Source: Gonapodya prolifera JEL478
Lineage: Eukaryota; Monoblepharomycota; Monoblepharidomycetes; Monoblepharidales; Gonapodyaceae
Reading direction: 5' to 3'
DNA: 64,000 nucleotides
Assembly: GCA_001574975.1 (NCBI GenBank)
Contig: KQ965825.1
Span: 81,883 to 145,882 of the forward strand
The notes under the pieces are model-generated. The model was not told the DNA's origin, searched no databases, and saw nothing but the letters and a program-made list of their open reading frames with translations. Both the position numbers and the translations under genes were made by a program. Shown here in pieces: positions 22,367 through 33,122 of the stretch; position 1 is the first letter of the stretch; each line of letters begins with the position of its first letter.

Positions 22367-25300
22367 CTAATCAGTCATAGCGTCCACCACCGCGGGATTG
22401 CCAGCTCCCTCCACGGCAACACCTCCTTCTCCCACAGCCTCGGCCTCCTTCTCCTTTTCCTTCTCCCCCCTCCACCGCGCCTCATCAAAGTCCGGCCCAT
22501 CCATAACTTGCTTCCCTTCCTCCCCACCGTCCTCCTCCTCTTCATCACTATCAGCCCCAACCGCATTTTTCGCTTTATCCCGCCGCTCCCCAGCCCCCGC
22601 AGGCCTCCAAACCTCCACAACAGGGCCGACCACCCTCTTCGCCCGAGCCACGATGACACCGGCGCGCCGCTTCCAGTCTTCCGAACGGGAAGCCACATCC
22701 AACCCCGGCACCGACCCAATAGTCACGTCCGTGTCCTCTGAAGGAACAGGCGTTGTGTGGACAACCCACCCGCCCTTCGCAACGTCATCTAAGGGCTCCG
22801 GGTCACCCTCCAACGTGATGTTCTCCACAGCCTCAGGACCGAAATGGTTCGCTAACAAACGCGACACGACGTCACCCAGTTTGCGGTCCTCATCTTTCTC
22901 CCCTTCAGTGTGTTCATGTCCGCGTCCATGCCCATGAGAATGCGAATGGGAATGCCCACCCCCCGAAACGCGCACACTCGCCCTGCTTCCCTCCATCCCG
23001 GCCAAACACCCCACAACCGCATCCGCCACTGTATCGGTCACCGGATCCCCAACCCACTCCACAACAAGCCGGGGCACCCCACTGTCCTTCTCCTTCTCCT
23101 CCTCGTCGTCCTCTCCAGGCACACCGACTCTCACGACCGTAACACACTCCATGACCCTCCACTCGCCCGCCCCTTTGCCCTCGCTCTCCACTACGCTTTC
23201 GCCACCAAACATCCCTGCCAAGTGCCAGCTCACAAGCCCCCGTCCGACGGCCGTGGGCAGGGTAAGCCGTTGCACAATGGAGACGGGGGGCAGCGCAGGG
23301 ACGTGGTCAGGGAGGTCGAGAGGGTGGAGGAGAGTGGAGCGGAGGTCCCGAGTGACGAGAAGACCAGAAAGGCGGGCGGAGGGAGTGGGAGGTGCGATGG
23401 CAAGGCGGCCGATCGTCTTCGACGTTCAGGAACCGCAGGCATGTTGAGTACCCGTGCAGACAAAACCCCATCGCGCACAGAGCACCCACCTTGGCAACTT
23501 TCTCACCCCTGAAATGCAGCCGCACTTCCGTCCCGTTGGCGGGCGTGTACACCTTCATCCGCTCACCCTGATCCCGCTCCTGCATCCTCGACTGCAGGGC
23601 TGCTCGTAACCGAGACATTTCGTTGAAGTCACCATGGACCAACACCTGTCCCGTTACGTCATCCAAGAGTGTCGTCAGTGCCGGCACACAAATCGTCGAG
23701 TATGTCACCCTGACCCAACACTCACCAAATGCGGTGCCGCCATCTCCTCAATAAACGCCGAATTCTGGGCGTAATCGACGTGCGCCGAGAACGTCACGTA
23801 GTGGATCGACATGCGCCGCTTAATCATCCGGCCTGACATGGCCTCGAACTCGTCCGGTTCCGACAGGAGTTTCTAGTTCCAGGGCATCGGATCACGCAAA
23901 GGTTAGTTTATTTCCTCCCGCCACCACAAGCACCCCAACCCACCTTCCCCAACGTCCCCTCAACCAAATAGCCCGCAAACACGGTCCCATTCCGGGCATC
24001 CCCCGCCCACCTCTCAAGCAACTCCCTACTGATTCCATTCTGCAACATCCCGGGACTTGCCAGCATGACACAGGGTCCCGTGTCGTCAAACGCGTCAGCC
24101 GATCGCAGGGATGAGACGTGCCGGAATCGGAACGGGTTGTGGCCCGTTTGCGAGACCATCCGACGGATGCGGGGGTGCATGAAGTGCGTGTAGGTTTCGT
24201 AGACGGCCTGCGGGTGGTGTATTACGGTGCGACGGGAGTGGTGAGCTCGTGTCTCGCATCAGGCAGTCTCCCGTTCTATCACATTCCGCACCCCACTTCA
24301 CGCAACGACACACACACACACAATTAACCCCTTCGCACTCTCCCCAAACCTACCATACACTTCCTCGCCAAACTACTCGCGTAATAAATCGGCACACCCT
24401 GCAACCCCGGGTTCCTCTGCCAGTACTCGTCGAGGATCAGTAGCAGTTCTTGAGCACGCCCGAGTGCAAATACGGGGACGAGACACCGTCCGCCGCGGAG
24501 GACGATGTCGTGGACGAGACCTGTGTGGGGGGGTAAGGAAGGAAAGGGAAAAGGTGTGAGTGGGGTGTTGGTTCCAGTTCATAGGATTGGACCGCCGACA
24601 TTGGTCCGGAGGTCGATGACAAACGCACCACCAGTGATGGCATTTCACTCGCTCAGGTGCATCGTAAAGAAAACATCGATCCTGCCCCGTCCTGTCCCAA
24701 CCCTGATCACAGGCGCCCACCCCCTCGACCCCAAACTTATGAGGAAGCCATCGGATTGGGGGGAAGCTGGGTGGTAGGAGCTTGATCGTGACTGCATCGG
24801 TGATACGACGTCACCGATACCGAACCCATCCAAAAGAGGGTAAAGCCAGCTCCGTCCCGTCCTTTCCGCGGCCCCCAGTCACGTCATCCACGAATTCCCA
24901 CAGACGGGGGTGGATCCGCGCATTTGGAAGGATAGCATGAAGAGACACTTGGTGATGCCCGCGTCGTCGGTGATGTAACGTCACCGACACGGGACCATCC
25001 AAAAGAGGGCTCCTGAGCCTGCTCCGCCCCGTCCCGACCGGAGATCCAGTCACACCACGCACCCACTCCTAGAGGATTGCGGGACAGGTGTGGTCCGAAG
25101 GGTTGGCGTGGCCGCAAAGGCCATGATGACCACGGTAGTGTCGTCCGCGTCACTGACACAGAACCATCCAAAAAACACACAGATCTTGATCCGTCCGTCC
25201 ACCCCGCGGACCCCCGTCACCTCCGCCTCCCATATTGCATCCACCCCCCCGCCCCCGCCCCCACCTCCCCCCACCCTCCCAAAACTCACGCGTAAACCTC

Positions 25301-26525
25301 GCCTCCCTCTCCACGACCGGCTCATGACTCTGCACGCCATACGTGCTCTCCGCGACCAGGACCTCGCACCGTTCACTGGGCCGCTCGGCTGCCATGAGGT
25401 GCCGGTCTTCTTCCCGGGAGTAGTCGCCAGTGTACAGAAGACGGATCCCAGAGATTTCGAGGACGAACATGGCGGCGCCCAGGACGTGGCCGGCGTTGTA
25501 AGGGGTGAAGCGGACTGGGGGGGGGAGAGGGGGGTGGTAGGGTGGGTTAGTGAATATATATAGAGAGGGAGAGAGAATGGGAAGGGGAATGGGAATGGAA
25601 ACGAAAGAGGAACAGAAAAGAGAGAGGACTTACTGCCGTTGTGGGTGTATGTGGAGTGGAAGTCGCATGGCGTGATTCGGTCTGAAATAAGAGACGACAA
25701 GATACGTCTTTGACACATGTCCCCAATCGCGAAACCAAATCTCAAGACACGCCACGTACCAGTACAATTAATCAAATCCTCCTCCGTGAACAACTGATCC
25801 CCTGCACCACCTCCTCCACCTCCTCCCTGGCCCTGACTCTGTCCGCCCGACGCCGCCGAGGGAGTCGATACGCGGAGGTAGTCTGCAAGAAGCCATCTGA
25901 AGATGGATTTCGTGGGGTGCGTCATGAAGACTTTTCCGCGGAATGACGTCTTTTGCATGAAGTAGGGGAGGGCGCCGGCGTGGTCGAGGTGGAAGCTGCG
26001 ATTGTGTTGTGGGNNNNNNNNNNNNNCTGGTAAACGTACTGGGTGACGAGAAGGAGATCGATCTCGGAGGGGTCGATGAAGTCGAAGAAGGGGAGTGAGG
26101 CGAGACCGGTGTATGCGGGGTGGATGCCGCAGTCGAGCTGTCATGTGGTACGTTGGGTGGTAGCAGGCGTGAAGAGGGACAGTGGAGACAGAAGTGAATA
26201 GAAATGAGGAGTAGCCGTGCAAAATTATGAGAAGGTGACAGCAGTGGCAAGGGTTGAGTCAGCAAGTCAACAGCGCGAATGATATTGACACCAGTGACCA
26301 CGCACCATGACAGTCTTTCCCTTGTACTTGACAATCATACACGACCGCCCGACCTCATTCCCAGCTCCCAGCGGAATGATCCGCATGACGTCTTCCTCGT
26401 CTGCAACTGGCGGTGCCTGGTGGTGTCATTGGGAGTGGGAGTGGCCAAGGAGTTGTCCGTAATTGAAAAGAGGGGAGAGTGAGGGGGAATAGGAATCGAA
26501 CCTGCGCCTTTCTCTTCTCGCCCAT
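22367..26525 (-). CDS. YSH1: CPSF-73/Ysh1 pre-mRNA 3'-end endonuclease
   Basis: This metallo-beta-lactamase/beta-CASP nuclease cuts pre-mRNA at the polyadenylation site. Exon 1 gives MGEKRKAQ; splicing to the AG before 'gcaccgccag' yields [20 protein letters not shown]. Then come [29 protein letters not shown] and, after removal of the intron holding the N gap, the catalytic motif [11 protein letters not shown]. Later blocks are [100 protein letters not shown] and [13 protein letters not shown]. The last are [17 protein letters not shown] and [13 protein letters not shown]-type sequence. The long C-terminal domain carries a His-rich run ([15 protein letters not shown]) and acidic stretches. 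One intron contains a ~170-base tandem array. It lies head to head with PEX7. Confidence 0.93.
24640..25290. repeat. Four-copy ~170-base tandem repeat within a YSH1 intron
   Basis: A core like 'tgctccgccccgtccc' recurs at about 24681, 24850, 25021 and 25189, with spacings of 169, 171 and 168 bases. About 40 bases earlier each of the last three copies has 'acgtcaccgaca' or a variant and 'ccatccaaaagaggg' or a variant. The array fills most of the ~750-base intron between the exons ending in [10 protein letters not shown] and starting in [10 protein letters not shown]. Reading the array in frame gives low-quality peptide, so I take it as intronic. Confidence 0.8.
26014..26026. other. Assembly gap (13 N) inside a YSH1 intron
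   Basis: Thirteen N bases. Flanking bases give a donor 'CA|GTACGT' and an acceptor 'TCGCAG|C'. Joining them restores the His of the HFHLDH active-site motif. The gap therefore falls in the intron, and the protein is not affected. Confidence 0.9.
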
Positions 26526-26652
26526 GGCTGAGACTGGCGTGTGTGGGTGCGAGGTGGGCAGGGGAATGAAGAGTAAGCACCCCAGTGACACAAGATACGT
26601 GGCATGTGCCCTTGCGCACTCCGATTCCGACTCTGGCACCCGAGTGCAGACA
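26526..26652. promoter_or_regulatory. Shared YSH1/PEX7 divergent promoter region
   Basis: Only 127 bases separate the start codons of YSH1 (minus, 26525) and PEX7 (plus, 26653). Both starts are supported by conserved N-terminal sequence, so both promoters and 5' UTRs must overlap or sit here. I see no clear TATA box. Confidence 0.6.
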
Positions 26653-28349
26653 ATGCTGCGCACGTTCAGAACAGAGGGGCACAATGGATACGCAGTACGT
26701 GGAGGCATGAAGCATCGTGCTGCTGACTCTGCCCTCTCGTCTCACCCGCTCTCTCACCCCACGAACATCACACCTCTCCTCCCCATCCACCCCCAACTTA
26801 ACTCCATCCCACCCTCTTCAACTCCGCCGCAGTGTCCCTTCTCGCCCTTCTTCGAAAACCGCATCGCCGTCGCATCCGCTGCAAACTTCGGAATCGTAGG
26901 AAACGGCAGACTCTGGATTCTCGACATCAACGCGCCGCCCGCGCCAGGTCCGCCGGGGGCTGCTGGCGGAGGTGTGGCGTTGCAGAGGTCGTGAGTGGTT
27001 TTGCGAGGGGGGTTGGGGCGAAGTGATTGGGTTGAGGGAATGGGAGGACTCGACGATGACTGTAATCGATCACAGGTACGACACCCAAGACGGCCTCTTC
27101 GACGCATGCTGGTCCGAACTCAACGAGAACCAGATCGTGGCCTGTTCGGGGGATGGCAGCATAAAGCTGTTTGACACCGGAGTTCCTGTGAGTGATTCCA
27201 CCTCGTTTGTGATATTCATGCAACTCCGCTTTCCTCACACCAATTCCCCCAATGCTCACCCACCCATACCTACACAACCCCCACGTGCGATCAAAAGGAT
27301 CCCTTCCCCATCGCCAACTGGCGCGAACACTCACGCGAGGTCTTTTCCGTGTCCTGGAACCAGGTCAAGAAGGACACGTTCGTTTCCAGTTCGTGGGACC
27401 ATACCGTTAAAGTGGTACGTTTTGTCGATCTGCTTGGATGTGGTGGTTGTGGTGGGGGGAGCGCTCGGGAGGAGTGGTAATCCACGAGGAGGGGTACGGG
27501 AGGAGACCTCGGTGGCTTGATAAGACGTGTTGATGAGTGCGCACGGGTACTGACGGAGCCCGAAGAATGAATCGCACCCTATCGTTCGATTGGACGCTAC
27601 TCGGATTTGTGCTTTTGTGGAACTCTGTCGATTGAAGAAGGAATTACACTACTCCATTGCATTCGGATGGTTGTCGGATTGGCGTCTCTATCGGAGTCAT
27701 TGATCCTGATCTTGAGCTTACCCAACTCACCTTCCGCCACGTCCCCCACCCTCACCCACACCAAAAGTGGAACCCCACTCACCCCCGCTCCCTCCTCACC
27801 TTCTCCGAACACACCCACTGCGTCTATACCGCCGCCTACCACCCCTCCCACCCGGACCTCATCGCATCCTGCTCGGGGGACCACACCCTCAAACTCTGGG
27901 ACCTCAAAACCCCGCGCTCCGTCGCAACGATCCGCGCACATGCCAACGAGGTCCTCTCGTGCGATTGGAACAAGTACAAGGAGCATGTCGTGGTCACGGG
28001 TGGGGTCGATCATGAGGTGCGCGTGTGGGATACACGGAACCCAGCCGCCCCCGTCACGGTCATGAGGGGCCACGAGTACGCGGTGCGACGAGTGCGGTGT
28101 TCACCGCACAACGAGGCCATCGTGGCGTCGGCGGGGTACGATATGACGGTGCGGTTCTGGGATACGAATCTTGCAGCCCGTGCCGGACCTAGTGGAGCAC
28201 AGGGTGCAGGGTGTGTGTTTGTGCATGATAGGCATACAGAGTTTGTGCTGGGAGTGGACTTTTCGCTGTATGTGGAGGGACTTGTGGCCACGGCCGCGTG
28301 GGATGAGTGGGTGCATGTGTTTTCGCCGCCGGTGGTGGGGAGGAGGTAG
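26653..28349 (+). CDS. PEX7: Peroxin-7, PTS2 import receptor (5 exons)
   Basis: This WD40 receptor binds PTS2 signals and carries matrix proteins to the peroxisome. Exons: 26653-26694, 26833-26990, 27076-27187, 27298-27414 and 27768-28349, all GT-AG with frames that join cleanly. The start MLRTFRTEGHNGYA is followed by CPFSPFFENRIAVASAANFG, as in PEX7. WD40 blocks include LFDACWSELNENQIVACSGD, REVFSVSWNQVKKDTFVSSS, HCVYTAAYHPSHPDLIASCS, NEVLSCDWNKYKEHVVVTGG, YAVRRVRCSPHNEAIVASAG and FVLGVDFSLYVEGLVATAAW. It ends near the usual family end. Intron 4 (353 bases) is long for this window. The PTS2-type cargo enzyme is not identifiable here. Confidence 0.95.
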
Positions 28350-29008
28350 AGTGGTGGGCGGTGGCGGTGGTTTTGGGTGTGTTTTGTGCGACGGGGATTG
28401 ACGGGCGAGGGCGTGGAAAAGGCGATGGATAAGTTTACACGCGTGGGGTGATCTTGCAATGTATAGTTGACTAATGAAGTGTGCCGAGATGTGGGGACGC
28501 TCTCATAGTTTTGCATTCTTCGACTGGGTTAGCAGCGAAAGAAGTTGGCTTCGATATTGGGCATGGTCACTTGGTCATGACGGTAGAGACGGGACGGTAG
28601 AGACGACAGAAAAACTTTCATGATGCAACAGCGAGTTTTTAATCCAAAAAGCTCAAAGCGTGGAAGTAGTTTGAGACTTGAGCAGTTTAGAGCCTTGCTT
28701 GACGAAATTTGTGAAAAGAGGGCTCCAAAATGCTCTCACAAATTGGAAGCATTGTTGACGTCTTGTCTTTATAAAGGTGCTAGTCTCACTCAGACTGCAA
28801 ACGTGGTTTCATGTGACGTGACTGTTGCAGTACATAGTGTGATCGACAACATTTCAATCTGATATTTTCTTCCACCAGTTCACAACAGGGAAAACTTGAG
28901 GATGCAGATTGACAAAACGTTAATTGTTAGCACTATTCAGCACCAATATGACTTGGGAGCATTGTAACGCCACCCGCAGGACTCCCACGAACAGGTCGCT
29001 TGTCACAC
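28350..29008. other. Intergenic; small unassigned frame
   Basis: Contains PEX7 3' flank, a direct 'gacggtagagacg' pair near 28580-28610 and an 80-codon plus frame at 28620-28862 (start MMQQRVFNPKSSKRG). The frame is Lys-rich, with no motif or known relative that I recognise. I do not call it a gene. Confidence 0.35.
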
Positions 29009-30204
29009 ATGGCCCAACCAACCACAAAATGGATCGTCAGGAGCATCGCACGCAAGGACAAGGCGCTCATCAAGGGAGGCGCAGAGGCGCTGTATGAGGC
29101 TTACGTGCCACCTAAGTTGTGCAACCCCCTGCGAGAGTCCAATATAATGAACAATCATGCACTCGCAGACGATCTCAACGATCCGTTCACGGAAGCTCTC
29201 CCACAAGATCCTTCCCTTCGACGGTTTTTTGGTGTGCGAGAGTGAGTCGCGGGGGCTCCTGTCTGCCGTGGGCCGATCAAGGCTCGCCCGTTGGATTTTG
29301 GGCGAGTCTCTGACGAGAAACTGACGTTGTCACTCATAGGTGGAGCGCTATCATCGCGGAAGCCGCCGCGCATCCGAACGCGGTGTGGGTAGCAATACCT
29401 GAGGGAGTAACGCCCGAACAAGTGGCAAGCGTCGCCGTCTGGGACCTGCCGGATACTTTACACAAAAGCGAACGGTGGGAGCGGTTTTGGTGGAAGTACT
29501 CAGATTATGCCCTTCTCTTCTTTAAGAGTGAGTTTCGGTCATTGGAAGTTGATTAGCAGACGTTTGACTTTAGTTACTTTTTGGCGGGCATTTCCAATTG
29601 AAGCGCTTTCCATAAAGACAGTGATAAGTGTGTCGAAAAAATATCCCGGGGGGCCTTTTGGTGAGAAAGGTGAGTACACCCAAGAATTGTACGTGAGCGA
29701 AAATTCAACAAAGTTCCGTCAACCGGCACCAATATTCAGGTGGACCGGCAGGACCGGGAGAGGAATTTCACGACAGACCACCTGACGCTTCACCACAGTA
29801 CGAGCTCATGTTCCTCGGCGCCAACCCTAAATGGCAGATGCACAGGGCGAAGTGTAATTGAACCAATCCTCAAATTGGCCGACGAACAGGGGTTGGAATG
29901 TCACCTTCATGGTAACTACTGGAACGCGAAGAGCTGCTGCGGCGTGGCTAACATATTTTTACCCACCTGAAGCTGAGACATCTGAGGTTGTCTCGTTTTA
30001 CGAAAGGATGGGATTCATGAAAGTGCTGGACACGTGTGCCCGAACCGCCGGCAGGTGAGATACAATACGCTGAAGATGTGTGACATTGAGAAGCATCAAA
30101 GTTCTATCTCGTCGCCAGGTGGTGATCCTGAACAGGATGACCCGCGTTGGCACCACGGTGCAATGTCCAGGAAACCGGTGCCTCGAGAGATCACCACGAT
30201 ATGA
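29009..30204 (+). CDS. GNAT-family N-acetyltransferase, multi-exon, with an apparent frame break
   Basis: GNAT enzymes move an acetyl group from acetyl-CoA to an amine; the substrate here is unknown. Start MAQPTTKWIVRSIARKD. Exon 1 ends at 29241 and joins at 29340 to give VREWSAIIAEAAAHPNAVWV, WVAIPEG and VASVAVWDLPD. Downstream blocks are YELMFLGANPKWQ, then GRSVIEPILKLADEQGLECH (acetyl-CoA loop helix region) and, after an intron, AETSEVVSFYERMGF, the typical C-terminal GNAT strand. The end DPEQDDPRWHHGAMSRK probably belongs to the last exon. Between WQMHR and GRSVIEP the frame changes within a few bases of the expected acetyl-CoA-binding loop. This is an indel or a real defect. Two middle introns are not fully resolved. 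Confidence 0.72.
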
Positions 30205-30366
30205 TCCTCTGTATTGAACATACCGTTAGAGTTCAGAGAAAGGCAGCGCTGCCTCTCCCTTGTGCTCTCGCAAGCCCCGGGTCAACTGTTGCGCCACATT
30301 CTGCCGAAGCTCAACGCTTACTTCTCCATCCGCTCACACCAACAACCGTTCCCATCACCATCGACG

Positions 30367-31060
30367 ATGCGCGCCGACGACGAAAAACGCCCGCTTCTTC
30401 AACCAGACCCCTCCGCTGGCGGTCCCGCGCCTGCTCCAGTGACAGCCGAAACAACCGCTGAAATGCCCCACTCAGAGAGCATCTACCCCGCAGTCCCCCC
30501 TTCCTACGACGCAATAGCCCCCGCGCGCCCCACACAGTCGAGCCAGAGGGGAGGACTCCCGGACCCGCCTCCGGCCTACACGGCGACGTACGTCCACCCC
30601 ACCCAACCTCCGCCGACTATCGTCGTCGCGTCCACGGGTGTACCCGTCGGGTACGATATCGTGTCGGGATATGTGTCGCTGGATGTTAACAGTGAGATTT
30701 GCCTTGGTGGAAGTCGGTAGAACACCTTGGATTTGACATGTCGATGTTACATTGTGACTTGTGACACAAAAGCCCCGGTCCGGATTTTCTGCCCGTATTG
30801 TAAGCAGTTCACTATCACGGAAATAGGTTCTCGGCCGGGTACAACTGCGTGCGTGGGATCCGGTCTCATGTGGTGAGCTGTTGAAATCCTTTCCTGTAAC
30901 TCTCTTCAAGTCCCGATTTATTCATCTTCCTCTTCCCTCCCTCCCCCCCTCACGAAGCTGCTTCTGCTGGCCCCTATTCTGGATCCCGTTGGTCTTCTGC
31001 CAGGACCAAGTCCACCGCTGCACGAAATGCGAGAACGTTCTCGCCGTCATCCCCGCATAG
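30367..31060 (+). CDS. LITAF-domain protein (endosomal membrane type)
   Basis: Start MRADDEKRPLLQPDPS. A Pro-rich N-terminus contains PSYDAIAPA and PDPPPAYTATY; PPxY-like PPAY/PSY motifs may bind WW domains of Nedd4-type ligases. The LITAF domain follows over introns: APVRIFCPYCKQFTITEIG with the first CxxC, a hydrophobic segment CFCWPLFWIPLVFCQD and then HRCTKCENVLAVIPA with the HxCxxC half. The two Cys pairs bind zinc, and the hydrophobic part dips into the cytosolic leaflet of endosomal membranes. About 160 residues. No frame problems are seen. It lies about 160 bases after the GNAT gene on the same strand. Confidence 0.85.
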
Positions 31061-31360
31061 CCAAAGAAGTTCCTGGGAGGGACCTGTCACCGTGCAGTCG
31101 GAGAGTGGATAGAAAGCAGTGCGATCATTTTATGAGAGATACTGTTCAGTTTGCCTTCCTTGTACATCACCTTGAATATTCCATTGATTTCCAGTTTTGC
31201 TATTACCTCTTTGGAGTCACTCCCCTTCCTCAAACTCCGAAGAAAGGCGCACGACGATGTACAAATGGGTAATCTCGGCTCCTGAGTACGTTGATTATCA
31301 GGCTGCTTCCTGAACGGTCCGAAAAATAAAGGATTGCCGAAGATTAGCCGGCAAGAAAGC

Positions 31361-33122
31361 CGGACAAGTTCCGGACGAGTCGCTGGAGGATTCCGAACTC
31401 GCCATCTTCATCACGTACAAACTTACTGGAGCATCAATGGTTTACTTCTACGACGAGGCGATCGCTCTCACGAAGATTGGTCCGGGGACATACTCGATCG
31501 TGTTCGATTCCAACGTCTCGCTGGCGGACAGTACGTCGCTCGGACATCCTTGGAGAGGAAATTAAAAATCAATCTTATCTTATCTCGTCCTGAAAGCGTT
31601 TCGGAATGGACACAACAAGTCGATCCACGGCGGTCTTGTTCTCTCATACATTGGTGAATGATCGCGGCCGGATTTTCGGGGTTGTTCCCTCCTCGGTAAC
31701 ATCCAGAGTGCTTCTACTTTACAGGAAAGGCAATAGAGCTCGGTGCGTGTCCTTTCCCTCGTCAATTCCGAAGAATCGCATCGACTGATTGGCACCGGTC
31801 CTTCAGAGCTCGGTCCTTCAACTCACACATTTCCGCTATCCCTCACGGCGCAATACCTGTCGCCATGTTTTGCGGATCAGCTGTCGTTCGTCACCGTGAC
31901 TGTGACGCGCCGGGCGCGGAGGTTCACGTTTGTGAGAGTCACGGTCGAGCAGGATTTTAAAATGGGAGGGGGAAGAGCTTTGTGCGTGGATGCCAATGGG
32001 TGTTATGGTGAGTGTGTGAACGTGGTTTTCTTCGACTTCTTTTAATTCTCAAACTCCCCACCAGGTGCACCAGAGGGAACCTCAACCGGAACTTCACATG
32101 ATTATGTAGTACCAGAAGTGAGTTTACCTACCATTACGCCTCTGACTTCGGATCAGTACTTCTAACCATTCTTCGACTGCATGTTGACTCCCAGTTCCTA
32201 CCGCCATCACTTCCGCTCCCAGACTCCTGCGTCGACTTTAATCATCTCCTGCACCGCGCTGGAGTTCTTCCTGATTCTCCCAAGTCCGCTCATGACTTCC
32301 GCAAGAAACTTGTCGACCCAAGCATTGAAGGTAGTGTGTTGCAGCTCGTGAAGAAGGCTGCTGGCGCATCAGCGACGGCAGTACCTGAAGTGATGGGGCT
32401 GCAATTTGGGGCTTGGGTTGGATTCGGTACGTACTCCCCGACATATAAGTTGTCCCCTTCAGGTGTTCACAAAGTGAGCTCGCATTTTAAGCGGACGATC
32501 GACCACACGACGTTTTTAGTGCAATGTACTTCGCAGGTGAGTAGTGTATCTTCACTCCTGGATCATTGAGTAACCCGTGACGTCACATATTGACTCTCGA
32601 CTCTCAGACTTCCTGATCCCGGCAAATATTAATGTTCAACTCGCGTCTTTAGCCCCAGCGTGGAACTATTATTGGGATTGGTCAGTACGCAAATACGCAT
32701 GCACCAAGCGCCTATATTATTCTGACAACTGAGATCATCAATTTCAGGATCACCCTATCATTCACAATCAACTTCTTCAACCCCGTTCCTCCCAAGTCAT
32801 TATTGGGTATTGTTTCCTCGGTGGAGTGGGCTCAGTCTTCGTCTTCAAATGGAAAAGATAGAAGAGGAACAGTGCACTGCTTGCTCTGGGTAAGTTTGGA
32901 TTGAACTTTTACATGACTAGGTTTTACGTCATGGTGTCTGTATTCTTGCGTGTAGGATCAGGAACGGCAAACAGTGATCGGGGCTGCACGACAGGTGTGT
33001 AAATGGCTGCGTTGAGCTAGCTTTGCAAGAGCAAACTCAATCGCTGACACGGTATCGTTTAGGTTGTCCTTTTATCGGCCTTTGAGATGGAGGGTGCTGC
33101 GGCTGCACGGCCGAGAATATGA
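31361..33122 (+). CDS. Unknown multi-exon protein
   Basis: I do not recognise it. Successive short exon-like segments in one direction, with plausible GT-AG borders, include ESLEDSELAIFITYKLTGAS, VYFYDEAIALTKIGPGTYSI, QYLSPCFADQLSFVTVTVTR and FLPPSLPLPDSCVDFNHLLH. Further on come KKLVDPSIEGSVLQLVKKAA, FLIPANINVQLASLAPAWNY, ITLSFTINFFNPVPPKSLLG and a terminal exon VVLLSAFEMEGAAAARPRI. At least nine introns of about 60-150 bases are implied. Alternating hydrophobic strands suggest beta structure. No signal peptide is found because the start is not resolved; the first secure segment is near 31370. Confidence 0.5.

Noticed and set aside
22398-22937. 179-codon plus-strand Ser/Pro-rich frame
   Set aside because: It is the antisense shadow of the last YSH1 exon, whose minus-strand frame is conserved and 302 codons long.
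24811-25180. Minus-strand frames through the intronic tandem array as coding exons
   Set aside because: Conserved CPSF-73 exons flank the array and join directly; the array peptides do not belong to the family.
26480-26520. A tRNA-like 'ggaatcgaacctgcg' string (reverse-strand T-loop pattern)
   Set aside because: No matching acceptor, D or anticodon stems could be folded around it, and it lies in the first intron of YSH1.
28620-28862. 80-codon plus-strand frame as a small gene
   Set aside because: No motif, no intron signals, no recognisable relative; length is compatible with chance.
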